A stretch of DNA of 64,000 bases from Terriglobia bacterium (GTDB lineage Bacteria; Acidobacteriota; Terriglobia; Acidiferrales; UBA7541), in contig JAIQGG010000008.1 of NCBI GenBank assembly GCA_020072785.1, positions 1 through 64,000 on the forward strand. The letters are read 5' to 3'. The translations under genes were made by a program, and so were the position numbers. Below the pieces are notes generated by a model that ran no database searches, was not told the origin of the DNA, and saw only the letters and a program-made list of their open reading frames with translations. The stretch's first letter is position 1; each line of letters begins with the position of its first letter. Positions 25,517-34,498 of this stretch are shown here, one piece after another.

Positions 25517-27820
25517 ATGAAACCATCCCTTCGGCGCGGCATTTCCCTGGCCCTGGCGCTCGGCCTGCTCCTCGCGGGGGCCGCGGCGCTTCGCGCGGAG
25601 CGCACCCGCCGCTGGCGCCAGACGAGTTACGAGAACTTTCTGAAGGGCACGGCGCGCGGCATCGCTGTGCGCAGCGACGGGCACCTCGAACTGGCCCCGC
25701 GCATTCGCCTGATCGCCGATGCCGACGCCTCCTACCTCTGGTCGCTGCGCCTGGACGGCAAAGGCGGGCTCTATGCCGCGGGGGGTTCCCCGGCAAAAGT
25801 CTTCCGCTTCGATGCCGCCGGCAAGCCCTCCACGCTCTTTGAATCCACCGAACTCTCCGCACAAGCCATCGCCTTCGACGGCAAGGGCGGGCTCTACGTC
25901 GGCACCTCGCCCGACGGCAAGGTCTATCACGTTACCGCGCAGGGCGAAAAATCCGTCTTCTTCGAACCCAAGACGAAATACATCTGGGACCTGGTCACCG
26001 GACCCGACGGCACGCTCTATGTCGCCACCGGCGACAAGGGACAGATCTTCGCGGTGGCGCCCGGCGGCAAGAGCGAACTTTTTTACGCCAGCGACGAGGC
26101 GCACATCCGGGTCCTGGCGCTGGACGGCCGCGGCAACCTCCTTGCCGGCACCGAGCCCAGCGGGCGCATCCTGCGCATCGCCTTGGCCGCAGGCAATCCG
26201 GAACGCGGAGCCTTTGTCCTGCAGGAAACCTCCAAGCGCGAAGTCACCGCCTTGCTGGTGGCGCCCGACGGCAGCATCTACGCCGCGGCCATTGGCGAAA
26301 AACCGCGCCCCACTCCGGCTGGCGCGCCGCAGATCCAGACTCCTCCCCAGATGCAGCTTCCCGCCGGAGCCGCCACCGGAATTGTCGTTTCTTCCGGCGG
26401 CCTGCAGATGGCTGCTCCCTTCACGCCCTTTCCGCAGCTCATTTCCAGCAGCATCTACCGCCTCGCTCCCGACGGCGCTCCCGAAGAGATTTGGTCCTCG
26501 CGCGAAGAAACCGTCTATTCGCTGGGGCTGAACAGCGACGGCCGCGTCCTCGCCGGCACCGGCAACAAGGGCGCCCTGCTGGTGATTGACGGCCGCGGGG
26601 TCTTCGCGCAGCTCGCCAAGTCCGGCTCGGCGCAGATCACCGGGCTCGCGCGCGCCGCCGACGGCAAGGTCTATCTCTGCACCGCGAATCCCGGAAAAGT
26701 TTTCTCCGCCGGGCCGGAGTTCGAACCCGAAGGCACGTTCGAGTCGCAATCCTTCGATGCGCAGCTCTTTACCCAGTGGGGCCGCATCGAATGGTGGGGC
26801 CCGCCGCCGGCCAATGCGGCGAAGCAAGCCGCTGCCCCGGCAAGCGCCGAGCCGCGTATCTCCTTCTATGCGCGCTCCGGCAACACCGAAGATCCCGGGC
26901 GCGAGTGGAGCCCGTGGTCCGGGCCATACACAACATCGGGAGAAACCGTGCAGGCGCCGCCCGCGCGTTTCGTGCAGTGGAAGGCAGTGCTCCGCGACGC
27001 CCGGCCGGGCGCCGGCATCGACTGGGTAAGCATCGCCTATCTTCCGCGCAATGTCGCCCCGGTAATCGACGCCATCGTCGTGCAGGACCCCGGGGTGCGC
27101 GTACAGGGTGCGCCCTCTGGCAGCCCCATGCCCGGGCAGACGCCCGTCAACCTGAAGCTTCCTCCGGCCAGCAACGCCCCCGCCTCCCCCTTTCCCCAGC
27201 CGCTGCAGCGCGCGGGCGTGGCGAGCATGGAAGCGCCGCCCCAGGCCTTCGCGCAGAAGGGCTACCGCTCCGTCCTGTGGAGCACGCATGACGACAACGA
27301 CGACGAATTGCGCTACGCCGTCTACTACCGCGGCGAAGCCGAGACCCAGTGGAAGCTCCTGAAGGAAGGCCTGGAGCAGAGGCATTTCAGTTGGGACACC
27401 ACGGCATTCCCCGACGGCGCCTACTACCTGAAGATCATCGCGACGGATGTCCCGTCCAATCCGCCGGCGCTGGCGCTTACCGCAAGCCGCGAGAGCGAGC
27501 GCTTCGAGGTGGACAATACCCCGCCTGCCGTCGAACAGCTCCGCGCCGAAGCCGATACGAAGAAAGGCGCGGCCATGGCGCATTTCCTGGCGCACGACGC
27601 CGCCAGCGGAATCGACCGTGCGCAGTACAGCCTGGACGGCGGCGAGTGGACTCTGGTCGCACCTGTGGGCGGCATCAGCGATGCTCCCGAAGAGCGCTAC
27701 GAGTTGCCGCTCACCGGCCTCTCCTCCGGCGAACATACGCTCGCCCTGCGCGCCTACGATCGCTTCGAGAATGTAGGCAGCGCGAAGATCGTCTTCAGCC
27801 TGCCGGGCGCCAAACCCTAG
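25517..27820 (+). CDS. Exported beta-propeller protein of unknown function
   Basis: The 767-residue protein has a signal peptide (GISLALALGLLLAGAAALRAE). Repeated propeller blades with the pattern DGKGGLYAAGGSPAKVFRFD, DGKGGLYVGTSPDGKVYHV, DGTLYVATGDKGQIFAV and DGRVLAGTGNKGALLVI cover residues 60-400, as in NHL/SMP-30-like propellers. The C-terminal part (SVLWSTHDDNDDELRYAVYYRGE and VDNTPPAVEQLRAE) looks like fibronectin-III or Ig-like modules. No catalytic site is apparent. The start is fixed by GAGGA six bases before the ATG. It follows the S55 peptidase gene and may be its partner or substrate. Confidence 0.82.
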   Translation: MKPSLRRGISLALALGLLLAGAAALRAERTRRWRQTSYENFLKGTARGIAVRSDGHLELAPRIRLIADADASYLWSLRLDGKGGLYAAGGSPAKVFRFDAAGKPSTLFESTELSAQAIAFDGKGGLYVGTSPDGKVYHVTAQGEKSVFFEPKTKYIWDLVTGPDGTLYVATGDKGQIFAVAPGGKSELFYASDEAHIRVLALDGRGNLLAGTEPSGRILRIALAAGNPERGAFVLQETSKREVTALLVAPDGSIYAAAIGEKPRPTPAGAPQIQTPPQMQLPAGAATGIVVSSGGLQMAAPFTPFPQLISSSIYRLAPDGAPEEIWSSREETVYSLGLNSDGRVLAGTGNKGALLVIDGRGVFAQLAKSGSAQITGLARAADGKVYLCTANPGKVFSAGPEFEPEGTFESQSFDAQLFTQWGRIEWWGPPPANAAKQAAAPASAEPRISFYARSGNTEDPGREWSPWSGPYTTSGETVQAPPARFVQWKAVLRDARPGAGIDWVSIAYLPRNVAPVIDAIVVQDPGVRVQGAPSGSPMPGQTPVNLKLPPASNAPASPFPQPLQRAGVASMEAPPQAFAQKGYRSVLWSTHDDNDDELRYAVYYRGEAETQWKLLKEGLEQRHFSWDTTAFPDGAYYLKIIATDVPSNPPALALTASRESERFEVDNTPPAVEQLRAEADTKKGAAMAHFLAHDAASGIDRAQYSLDGGEWTLVAPVGGISDAPEERYELPLTGLSSGEHTLALRAYDRFENVGSAKIVFSLPGAKP

Positions 27821-27901
27821 CGCCGGGCGGCAAACGCTCCCTGCCGGCGCCTATGCGATAATGAAGCTGTGCGAGGACGCGTTCCTGCGCCACACAAAGC
27901 C

Positions 27902-28909
27902 ATGACCACCGCGCCTGCTCCGGAAACATACGACGGCAGCGGCCCCAGCCCGGCGGAGATCGCCGCGGCTCATGCACGCATCGCGCCGAGAATTCACCGC
28001 ACGCCGGTCCTGACCAGCGCTTCGCTGGACGCCCTGGCCGGGGCACGCCTCTATTTCAAGTGCGAGAACCTGCAGAAGACCGGGTCGTTCAAGATTCGCG
28101 GGGCGACGAATGCGATTTTTTCGCTGAGCGACGCGGAGGCGGCGCACGGCATCGTCACGCACTCCAGCGGCAACCATGCCGCCGCAGTGGCTTGCGCGGC
28201 GGGCTGGCGCGGCGTGCCGGCCTGGATTGTCATGCCCAGGAATGCTGCGGCGGTGAAGTGCCGCGCCGTCGAAGCCTATGGGGGAAAAATCACGTTCTGC
28301 GAACCCAAGGTTTCTGCGCGCACGGAAGCTGCCGCGCGCATCCAGCAAGAAACCGGCGCGGCGCTGATCCATCCCTACGATGACGACCGCATCATCGCCG
28401 GGCAGGCCACGGCCGCGAAGGAATTGCTCGAAGAAATTCCGGATCTGGACGCCGTGCTGGCCCCGGTCAGCGGTGGCGGGCTGCTCAGCGGCACGGCCTT
28501 GGGGGCCAAGGGCCTTCGCGCTACGGTGCGCGTCTTCGGCTGCGAGCCCGAGCGCGCCGACGACGCCTGCCGCTCGCTCACCAGCGGCACACTGCAGGGA
28601 CTCGACCACAGCGATACCATCGCCGACGGCCTGCGCGCTTCGCTGGCCCCGCGCACCTTCGCCATTTTGCGGCGCAATGTCGAAGGCATCCTGCTGGCGA
28701 GCGAAGAGGAGATCATCGCCGCCACGCGTACCGTCTGGGAGCGCATGAAGATCGTCATCGAGCCGTCGTCCGCGGTCGCCGTGGCGCCTCTGTTGAAGCC
28801 GGGCGGCGTGGCGGCGCTGCGCCTGCCGGCGCGCGGCGACGGCGCGGCGCCCAGGATCGGCGTCATTCTCTCCGGCGGCAACGTGGATCTCGCCTCCCTG
28901 CCCTTCTAA
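27902..28909 (+). CDS. PLP-dependent threonine/serine dehydratase-like enzyme
   Basis: The 335-residue protein belongs to fold-type II PLP enzymes of the threonine ammonia-lyase, serine dehydratase and serine racemase group. K64 in TGSFKIRGATNA is the PLP lysine. HSSGNHAAAVA is the substrate loop, VSGGGLLSGTA the phosphate-binding glycine loop, and VILSGGNVDL the C-terminal motif. There is no ACT regulatory domain, so it is not the allosteric biosynthetic IlvA form. Dehydratase and racemase activity cannot be separated by reading alone. ATG 27902 is chosen; a GTG at 27869 is an alternative with little effect on the domain. Confidence 0.9.
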   Translation: MTTAPAPETYDGSGPSPAEIAAAHARIAPRIHRTPVLTSASLDALAGARLYFKCENLQKTGSFKIRGATNAIFSLSDAEAAHGIVTHSSGNHAAAVACAAGWRGVPAWIVMPRNAAAVKCRAVEAYGGKITFCEPKVSARTEAAARIQQETGAALIHPYDDDRIIAGQATAAKELLEEIPDLDAVLAPVSGGGLLSGTALGAKGLRATVRVFGCEPERADDACRSLTSGTLQGLDHSDTIADGLRASLAPRTFAILRRNVEGILLASEEEIIAATRTVWERMKIVIEPSSAVAVAPLLKPGGVAALRLPARGDGAAPRIGVILSGGNVDLASLPF

Positions 28910-29000
28910 ACAGCGTTCTTCCGGTATCTTGCCGCCTCCTTTTTTCGACACACTGTAAAACCAAAAAATGGCGGCATAAACTCGCCGCTACAAAGCATTC

Positions 29001-29036
29001 GAAAAAGAAACGGCGCGGCTCGTCGTGAGCCGCGCC
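29001..29036 (-). terminator. Rho-independent terminator of the giant surface-protein gene
   Basis: GGCGCGGCTC (29012-29021) pairs perfectly with GAGCCGCGCC (29027-29036) across a five-base loop. On the minus strand the stem is followed by GTTTCTTTTTC. It lies 26 bases beyond the stop of the gene at 29063. Confidence 0.85.
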
Positions 29037-29062
29037 GGGAATGGATTCCGGCCTGTGAAGCT

Positions 29063-32000
29063 TCAGTTGACGACCAGCGTTACCGTTGCCCTGGACGTTG
29101 ACGCCCCTGACGTGCCGGTCACCGTAATCGTGTAAGTTCCCGCCGTCGTGCCGGTCGCTCCTCCCCCGCCGCCCCCGCCACTGCCACCACCGCAGCCCGC
29201 CGCCATGGCGGCAAGCAACAGGAGCAACCCTGCCAACGGCAGGGAAAATGCCAGAGCGTGCCGCGGCCGGCGCGCCACAGATACCGCGAAGAAGAGAACC
29301 AGAATGGCGAGAAGCCCGAGCGGGGCCCTGCGGCCGAGCGGACTATAGCGCCCGGGAAAACGCGGCGGCGGCAACGCGCCGCGCCGCGTGGTGGCCACGG
29401 TTACCGTCACGTTGGTGCTGCTGCCCAGTGTCACGGAGGTCGGATTGACCGAGCAGCTCGTCGCCGGCGCGGGCGAAGAGCAACTCAGCATCACGGTGCC
29501 GGTGAATGCGTTAGCCGGCGCGACCGCAATCGTATAGCTGGCCGAATTTCCGGCGGAGACCGTGACACTCGTAGGTGCCTGCGGGGTCAAAGAGAAGGGC
29601 GGCTGCCCAAACTGGAAATTGAGAACGCTCTTTCCGCCGAGCGCGATGGGGTTGGGATCGGGCGGGCCGAACGAGCTGACCATGATGTAGTAGGTCGTCC
29701 CGCCCGTGAGTGCTACCCCGCTCAATTGCGACTCGAGCACGATGCCCGGAGTGATGTCGTCGTTGCACCCGCCGGAAACGGCCGTCAGGCTGGCCTGCGA
29801 AGAACCGGTCCAGACCGAGAGGACGGAATCGTAGCTGCTTCCGATCGTGTCCAGATTCAACGTGCCGCCACTGCTCGGGGCCGTGAATTTGTACCAGATA
29901 GTGTTGTAGAGACCGTTTGCATAGGGGCCGTTATTCCCCCCCTGGCCACTGGTGAATTGATATACGCAAGCCGGAAGCGGATCCGCAGCCTCGGTCGTCG
30001 CGCCGGAGCTGTCCTTCGTGTCCGTATAGCTATTCACCGTAATGTTGATGGCGTTGGCGAAGTTGTCGTTCGGCGGTGCGGGCGCAACCACCGCAAAAGT
30101 CTTCGCGTTGGAAGCCCCGCCCCCTGGCGGCGGGTTCACCACGGTGATGTCGTCCGTGCTGCCGTAGGGCCCGAGGAGCGCGGCCGCAAGCTGCGCCTTG
30201 AGCGTCGTCGGCACACCCGTGGTATCCGTCACCGTGACATTCGCAGTCGAGCCGTTGAACGCCACCTGCGAACCGGAAGTGAAGTTTGTTCCGGTCAGCG
30301 TGATCGTCGCCGCTGCCGAACCTACAGTGACCTGCGCCGGCACAATGCTGGTAAGCGTAGGTGGGTTGCCCAGCACCGTAAACGTCAGCGCGTTGCTGGT
30401 ATTCGCGCCGGCAGTAACCGTAATCTTCGGTGTGCCACTCGCTGCTACCAGCGCCGCCGCGATTGTCGCCGTCAATTGCGTATCGCTCCCTCCGCCCTGC
30501 GTCACGTTTGTCGTCGAGCCATTCCACCGCACCGTACCGCCCGTCAGACCGCTTCCGGTGACCGTCAGGGTGAAAAGGCCATCGCCGGCATTGGCCTTGA
30601 AGGGTGCGATGGAACCTATCCGCAGGGCTGGTGTGCCCGCGGCAGGCCCCAGGTTGAGGTCCCAGACGCCGCGGCCGTGCGTTGCGGCCCGCAGGGTGCG
30701 CGAAGGATTGTGCAGCACCAGCGAGAGGATCTCCGAATTCGGCAGGGTGTTTGGCGCGCCCAGCACGGACCAGCTCGTGCCGCCGTCGGTGGTGAAAAAC
30801 GCGCCGACATCCGTGGCGATGTATAGCGTGTTATGCGTCGGATCGTCGGGGTCGATGACGATGTCGTTCACCGGAATGTCCGGAAGGGCGCCAGCGCCAG
30901 TGCCGCTTATATCTGTCCACGGATTCGCGGCCAGATTTGTCGCATCTGCACTCATGAAGACGTGGCCCTTGCCGTCGCAGATTATCGCCACATTGCTGCA
31001 GGTACCGAAGCCCGAAAACGCCACATAGGCTTTCTTCGAATTGGCGGGGTCTACGGCAACCTGCGTGATGCTGCGCCCCGGAAGAGCTGAGGTGGTCAGG
31101 CTCGTCCAGGTGCTGCCGCTATTGGTCGTGGCTTCGATCTCGCCGTTATCCGCGCCCGTGTAAATTGTCGTCGAGGCGCTGGGCGCAGCTGCAATCGCCG
31201 TCAGATTTCCGCCCGTCGTGCCGGAGCAACCGGCGGTATGGGCCGATGTGGTGACATCAGGCGAAATCGCATTCCAGGTGTTGGCGCCGTCCGTGGTCTG
31301 CCAGACGCGGCAGGTGCCGAAATAGATTGTCTGCGGATTGTTCTTGTCCAGCACCAGAGGAGGGATGAAGCTGCCGCGGTCCGTCGGATCGATCCCGGTG
31401 GTGGCCAAATAGCCCTTGCCCAGTATCCCGTCTCCCGCATAGGAAACGGCGATCACGAGAATGCCGCCGGGATTCGGAATGTACTCGCACTCCCCATACG
31501 TCGTGCTGGGAATTTGCGGATCGATGGCGGTAAAGCCGCCGTCGCAGCCCAGCCCCGTGTCCGTCCAGACCAGGCTGCCCGTATTGCCGGGATTATAAAG
31601 CTGCACGCCGTTGTCCTGCGTGCCGCCCAGCGCGAAATTCGGCGTCGAGGGGTGAATGGAAAGGCCGGGATAGAACTGCGTGATGTTCAGCGAGCCGTTC
31701 AGATTGTTCCAGTAGCCGCCGCTGACCGTGCCTTTCGGATCGTTGGTGCTCCAGACGCCGCCATCGTTGCCCACATAGAGAACGCTTCCGGTAGTGTTGA
31801 AGGCGAAGGCATGCGTATCCACATGCAGGGCATCCAAGGCGCCCGAGACGTTATTGCGGGAAATTTCCGTCCAGGTGGAACCACCATCTAGGGAGCGGAT
31901 GACCGTGGCGTTATTCGCCGCGCCCCCGGCGAATACCGTATTCGCGTCGGCCGGGTGCACGGCCAGCACCAGGTCGTAAAAGCATTGATCGTTGCAGAAT

Positions 32001-33418
32001 CCATTCGCAGCGTTCACCAGCGATGCCGTCAGTTGCGTCCAACTGGGAGTGGCGTTACTGGCGTTCGTCGTCTTGACCACGCCCAGCAGTTTGCTGGAGC
32101 TCGTGGAACTGTCCGCAATCGCCGCGTACAGCGTGTTGTTGTTGGAGGGAGCAATCGCCAGCGCGATTCGCCCGATCTTCGAGGCAGCGACGCCCGCGGG
32201 CAAGTTCTGCAGGGTCCAGGTGATCGTGCAGGACGTGACCGGGGCGCTGGATTTGTAGATGCCGTTATTGGAATCGCCGAAGGGAAACCCCAGAGCCGCC
32301 CATGCCGTCCCGTCGCTGCCGAAGGCCACGTCGGTTCCCGGATCTCCCGTCGCCGTCGGTGCGATGACGGGAAGCACGTGAGTCCAGTTCACCCCGCTGT
32401 CTGCCGAACACCACACCCCGGACTGCAACGCCGCCCCGCGGCCGCGGACCGCGGCGAGCAGGATATTGTTCGCACCTGCCTTGCGGTTCACCGCAATCGC
32501 GCCGATCATCGGCCCCGCGCGAGTGTCGTCCAGCGGAGGGTTACTGGGCAGGCCGAAAGCGGAAAACGTGTTGTCGCGGGTCCAGGTCGCGCCGCCGTTG
32601 GTGGACTTGAACACTCCGGCGCCGTAAATGTTGTCGCCGCCGAAATTGTCTTCGCCCGTACCCACGTAAACGACGGACGCTGCGCAAGTATGCGATGTGG
32701 GGTCGATGGCGATCGCGCCGACGGAGATCAGCGGCTGGTAATCGAAGAGCGGCGTCAATATCCCGCTGCCATTGGTCAGCTTCCAGACGCCGCCGTCGGC
32801 TCCGCCGAGAAAGAACGTATTGCCCGTCGCGTCGCAGGGGTCCACGGCTAGCGCGGTCACGCGCCCCGAGGTGTACGGCAGATTGAAGGTTGAAATTGTG
32901 GCCTGCGGGCCGATGGCCGCCCACGCCGCTCCGGTGCCGCTAGGCGGCGGCGCGAAACCGGGCCCGGTGCCGCTGCCGGGGGCCGCGAGTTGCGCGCTAC
33001 CCGAACCCGGGGCGCTCTGCGGCTGCACGGCCTGCAACTGCGCGCCCTGTATCGTGCCGCCCTGCGCCAACTGTTGCTGTTGCTGCATGCGGCGCACATG
33101 CGCCAGAGCCCGCTCGCGCGCCCCCGCGGGAATGAAGCCCAGGGGATAGGTGCGCGGGTGGAAGAACCACCGCTGGCGGCGCTGCAGAAAAGCCGCTCCT
33201 TCGCGCTCTTCGCCCGCCGCGTGCAGGGCGAGGATGCGGGGTCTTTCGGCCGTGGGTTTGCCGGCCGGGGGAGTCACCGCCGGCTTATCCTGCGCGCGCA
33301 AGCGCGGGGCGAACGAATCGCTGCCCAGGAGCAGCGCAGCAAGCAGCACCGCCATCCGACACAAGCGATTCATGTACATACGACGTGAGCCATCCAGTAC
33401 GGCGCGGTGCGGGTTCAT
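29063..33418 (-). CDS. Giant exported BNR/beta-propeller, IPT/TIG and Ig-like surface protein
   Basis: About 1450 residues. A signal peptide (RMAVLLAALLLGSDSFA) and a Gln-rich linker lead into a long BNR/sortilin-like propeller with blades such as TNGGATWTRDN, LDGGSTWTEIS, TNSGSTWTSL and TDGGTSWSVLG. Two IPT/TIG modules follow (FTLTVTGSGLTGGTVRWNGS and ITLTGTNFTSGSQVAFNGS). Next is a pre-peptidase-like module (TIWYKFTAPSSGGTLNLDT) and an Ig-like module. The C-terminus has two hydrophobic stretches, a Cys and poly-Gly run (AAGCGGGSGGG), and AGTYTITVTGTSG, a layout I associate with Acidobacteriota. Starts at 33478, 33418, 33379 and 33373 are possible; the first lies upstream of a dispersed repeat copy, so a downstream one is likelier. 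Confidence 0.85.
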   Translation of the reverse strand: MNPHRAVLDGSRRMYMNRLCRMAVLLAALLLGSDSFAPRLRAQDKPAVTPPAGKPTAERPRILALHAAGEEREGAAFLQRRQRWFFHPRTYPLGFIPAGARERALAHVRRMQQQQQLAQGGTIQGAQLQAVQPQSAPGSGSAQLAAPGSGTGPGFAPPPSGTGAAWAAIGPQATISTFNLPYTSGRVTALAVDPCDATGNTFFLGGADGGVWKLTNGSGILTPLFDYQPLISVGAIAIDPTSHTCAASVVYVGTGEDNFGGDNIYGAGVFKSTNGGATWTRDNTFSAFGLPSNPPLDDTRAGPMIGAIAVNRKAGANNILLAAVRGRGAALQSGVWCSADSGVNWTHVLPVIAPTATGDPGTDVAFGSDGTAWAALGFPFGDSNNGIYKSSAPVTSCTITWTLQNLPAGVAASKIGRIALAIAPSNNNTLYAAIADSSTSSSKLLGVVKTTNASNATPSWTQLTASLVNAANGFCNDQCFYDLVLAVHPADANTVFAGGAANNATVIRSLDGGSTWTEISRNNVSGALDALHVDTHAFAFNTTGSVLYVGNDGGVWSTNDPKGTVSGGYWNNLNGSLNITQFYPGLSIHPSTPNFALGGTQDNGVQLYNPGNTGSLVWTDTGLGCDGGFTAIDPQIPSTTYGECEYIPNPGGILVIAVSYAGDGILGKGYLATTGIDPTDRGSFIPPLVLDKNNPQTIYFGTCRVWQTTDGANTWNAISPDVTTSAHTAGCSGTTGGNLTAIAAAPSASTTIYTGADNGEIEATTNSGSTWTSLTTSALPGRSITQVAVDPANSKKAYVAFSGFGTCSNVAIICDGKGHVFMSADATNLAANPWTDISGTGAGALPDIPVNDIVIDPDDPTHNTLYIATDVGAFFTTDGGTSWSVLGAPNTLPNSEILSLVLHNPSRTLRAATHGRGVWDLNLGPAAGTPALRIGSIAPFKANAGDGLFTLTVTGSGLTGGTVRWNGSTTNVTQGGGSDTQLTATIAAALVAASGTPKITVTAGANTSNALTFTVLGNPPTLTSIVPAQVTVGSAAATITLTGTNFTSGSQVAFNGSTANVTVTDTTGVPTTLKAQLAAALLGPYGSTDDITVVNPPPGGGASNAKTFAVVAPAPPNDNFANAINITVNSYTDTKDSSGATTEAADPLPACVYQFTSGQGGNNGPYANGLYNTIWYKFTAPSSGGTLNLDTIGSSYDSVLSVWTGSSQASLTAVSGGCNDDITPGIVLESQLSGVALTGGTTYYIMVSSFGPPDPNPIALGGKSVLNFQFGQPPFSLTPQAPTSVTVSAGNSASYTIAVAPANAFTGTVMLSCSSPAPATSCSVNPTSVTLGSSTNVTVTVATTRRGALPPPRFPGRYSPLGRRAPLGLLAILVLFFAVSVARRPRHALAFSLPLAGLLLLLAAMAAGCGGGSGGGGGGGATGTTAGTYTITVTGTSGASTSRATVTLVVN

Positions 33419-33440
33419 GGGCGAAAAAGACCTCATTAGT

Positions 33441-33460
33441 GTGACCGCGAACCGGTCAAC
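33441..33460 (-). repeat. Dispersed palindromic repeat, copy upstream of the surface-protein gene
   Basis: On the minus strand GTTGACCGGTTCGCGGTCAC, one base different from the family core. It lies 22 bases before the chosen start of the giant surface-protein gene, in the space where its leader would be. Confidence 0.75.
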
Positions 33461-33609
33461 ACTCAGGGCGCTCTGCATTCAGATGGTCCGGAGGCGGCGG
33501 TGGTTGGCCGGGCCACCCAGCAAGAAAGCCACCCCGCGAGAGGTTACACCACTCTCTGCGTGGCAACAAAGTAAAGAATAGGCGCTCTCGTGAGGAAATA
33601 AACTGGCGT

Positions 33610-33999
33610 TCAGCTTCCCGATGGGGGGAAAAAGATGTTCCAGAAGGCCGGGGCGCGCGCCGCAAACTCCACGGGAACGAGCGAGCCTTCGGAACTGAAT
33701 TGCGGGGCGCGGGTGACGCTGGCGCCGAGGCGCTTCTGCGACGTGGGATTTTCCACGATCAGCCTGGTACCCAGGGGCAGCGGCTCGGAAAGCACCAGCA
33801 TGGCCCCCAGTTCGTTCACGGCCACGGTCATGCCGTTGATCGAGTTCTGCTTGCCGGGCACGTGCAGGATCACCGGCATGCGCAGCATCACCCGCTGGCT
33901 GCGGCGGCGCTCTTCCAGCAGCATGGCGGGCTTCGTGGGCCCTTCGTCGGCCCTCGCGGGTCTTTGCAGTTTCTGCGGCGTTTTTTCCGGCAGTTTCAC
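33610..33999 (-). CDS. PilZ-like domain protein (second of a pair)
   Basis: A 129-residue PilZ-like protein. LLEERRRSQRVMLRMPVILHV matches the basic RxxxR start of PilZ, and VAVNELGAMLVLSEPLPLGTRLIVEN the first strands. The D/N-x-S-x-x-G motif is reduced to NELG, so binding of cyclic di-GMP is doubtful. It begins with GTG at 33999 within GTGA, overlapping the stop of the upstream PilZ gene, with GGGGGTTGG before it. Translation is therefore coupled to that gene. Confidence 0.75.
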   Translation of the reverse strand: MKLPEKTPQKLQRPARADEGPTKPAMLLEERRRSQRVMLRMPVILHVPGKQNSINGMTVAVNELGAMLVLSEPLPLGTRLIVENPTSQKRLGASVTRAPQFSSEGSLVPVEFAARAPAFWNIFFPPSGS

Positions 34000-34340
34000 A
34001 GTTCCAACCCCCAGAAATCCATCTCCGGCGAGATCAGTTCCACGCCGTATTCCCAACCCTCCGGCCGTGCCTTGCCCTTCCAGACGACGACGGCGACGTT
34101 GCTGCTCTGCGTCGCCAGATTGGTGAGCGCCAGGCGGTGCTCGATCTCCAGAGACTGCGGCAGCACCACCATGCAGCCATAAGGATTGACGACCCGCGTA
34201 TGGGCTTCCAGACGAATGCGCTTGCCGTCGGCGGCGTCCCATTCCAGGCGCACCGGCACGCGGGAGTTCATCCGCCTGCCACGGCGGCTTTCATTCGCTG
34301 GGAGTTCGATCTTGCGTCCTTCTCGTGTAGGCACAGCCAT
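33996..34340 (-). CDS. PilZ-like domain protein (first of a pair)
   Basis: A 114-residue protein with a basic RRGRRMNSRVPVRLEWD start, VVNPYGCMVVLPQSLEIEHRLAL and a closing WEYGVELISPEMDFW. This fits a single PilZ domain. The usual D/N-x-S-x-x-G is NPYG, again degenerate, so it may not bind cyclic di-GMP. It overlaps the second PilZ gene by four bases, and the two proteins probably act together. No flagellar, pilus or GGDEF gene is nearby. Confidence 0.78.
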   Translation of the reverse strand: MAVPTREGRKIELPANESRRGRRMNSRVPVRLEWDAADGKRIRLEAHTRVVNPYGCMVVLPQSLEIEHRLALTNLATQSSNVAVVVWKGKARPEGWEYGVELISPEMDFWGLEL

Positions 34341-34472
34341 TCTCGGGACCCACTGACCATGCTAGAGTTGGCATTCGATGCGGTCAATAGTACCGGGTCG
34401 TAAGATACATAGCTGTACCCAGGGACAGCGCACCCGGCCGCTCGCCGCTTGGATTCAGACACGGACATCTGT

Positions 34473-34496
34473 ATGCGCGACCGCGAAGCGGTCAAC
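34473..34496 (-). repeat. Dispersed palindromic repeat abutting the hpnK start
   Basis: On the minus strand the copy reads GTTGACCGCTTCGCGGTCGC followed by GCAT. It ends two bases before the TTG start of the YdjC/HpnK-like gene, so it replaces the usual ribosome-binding region. Confidence 0.85.
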
Positions 34497-34498
34497 TC

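Noticed and set aside
23558-27736. Very long open frame (1392 codons) on the minus strand
   Set aside because: It lies antisense to the S55 peptidase and propeller genes, which have signal peptides, start signals and domain patterns. The antisense product is low-complexity and matches no family; long antisense frames are common at this GC content.
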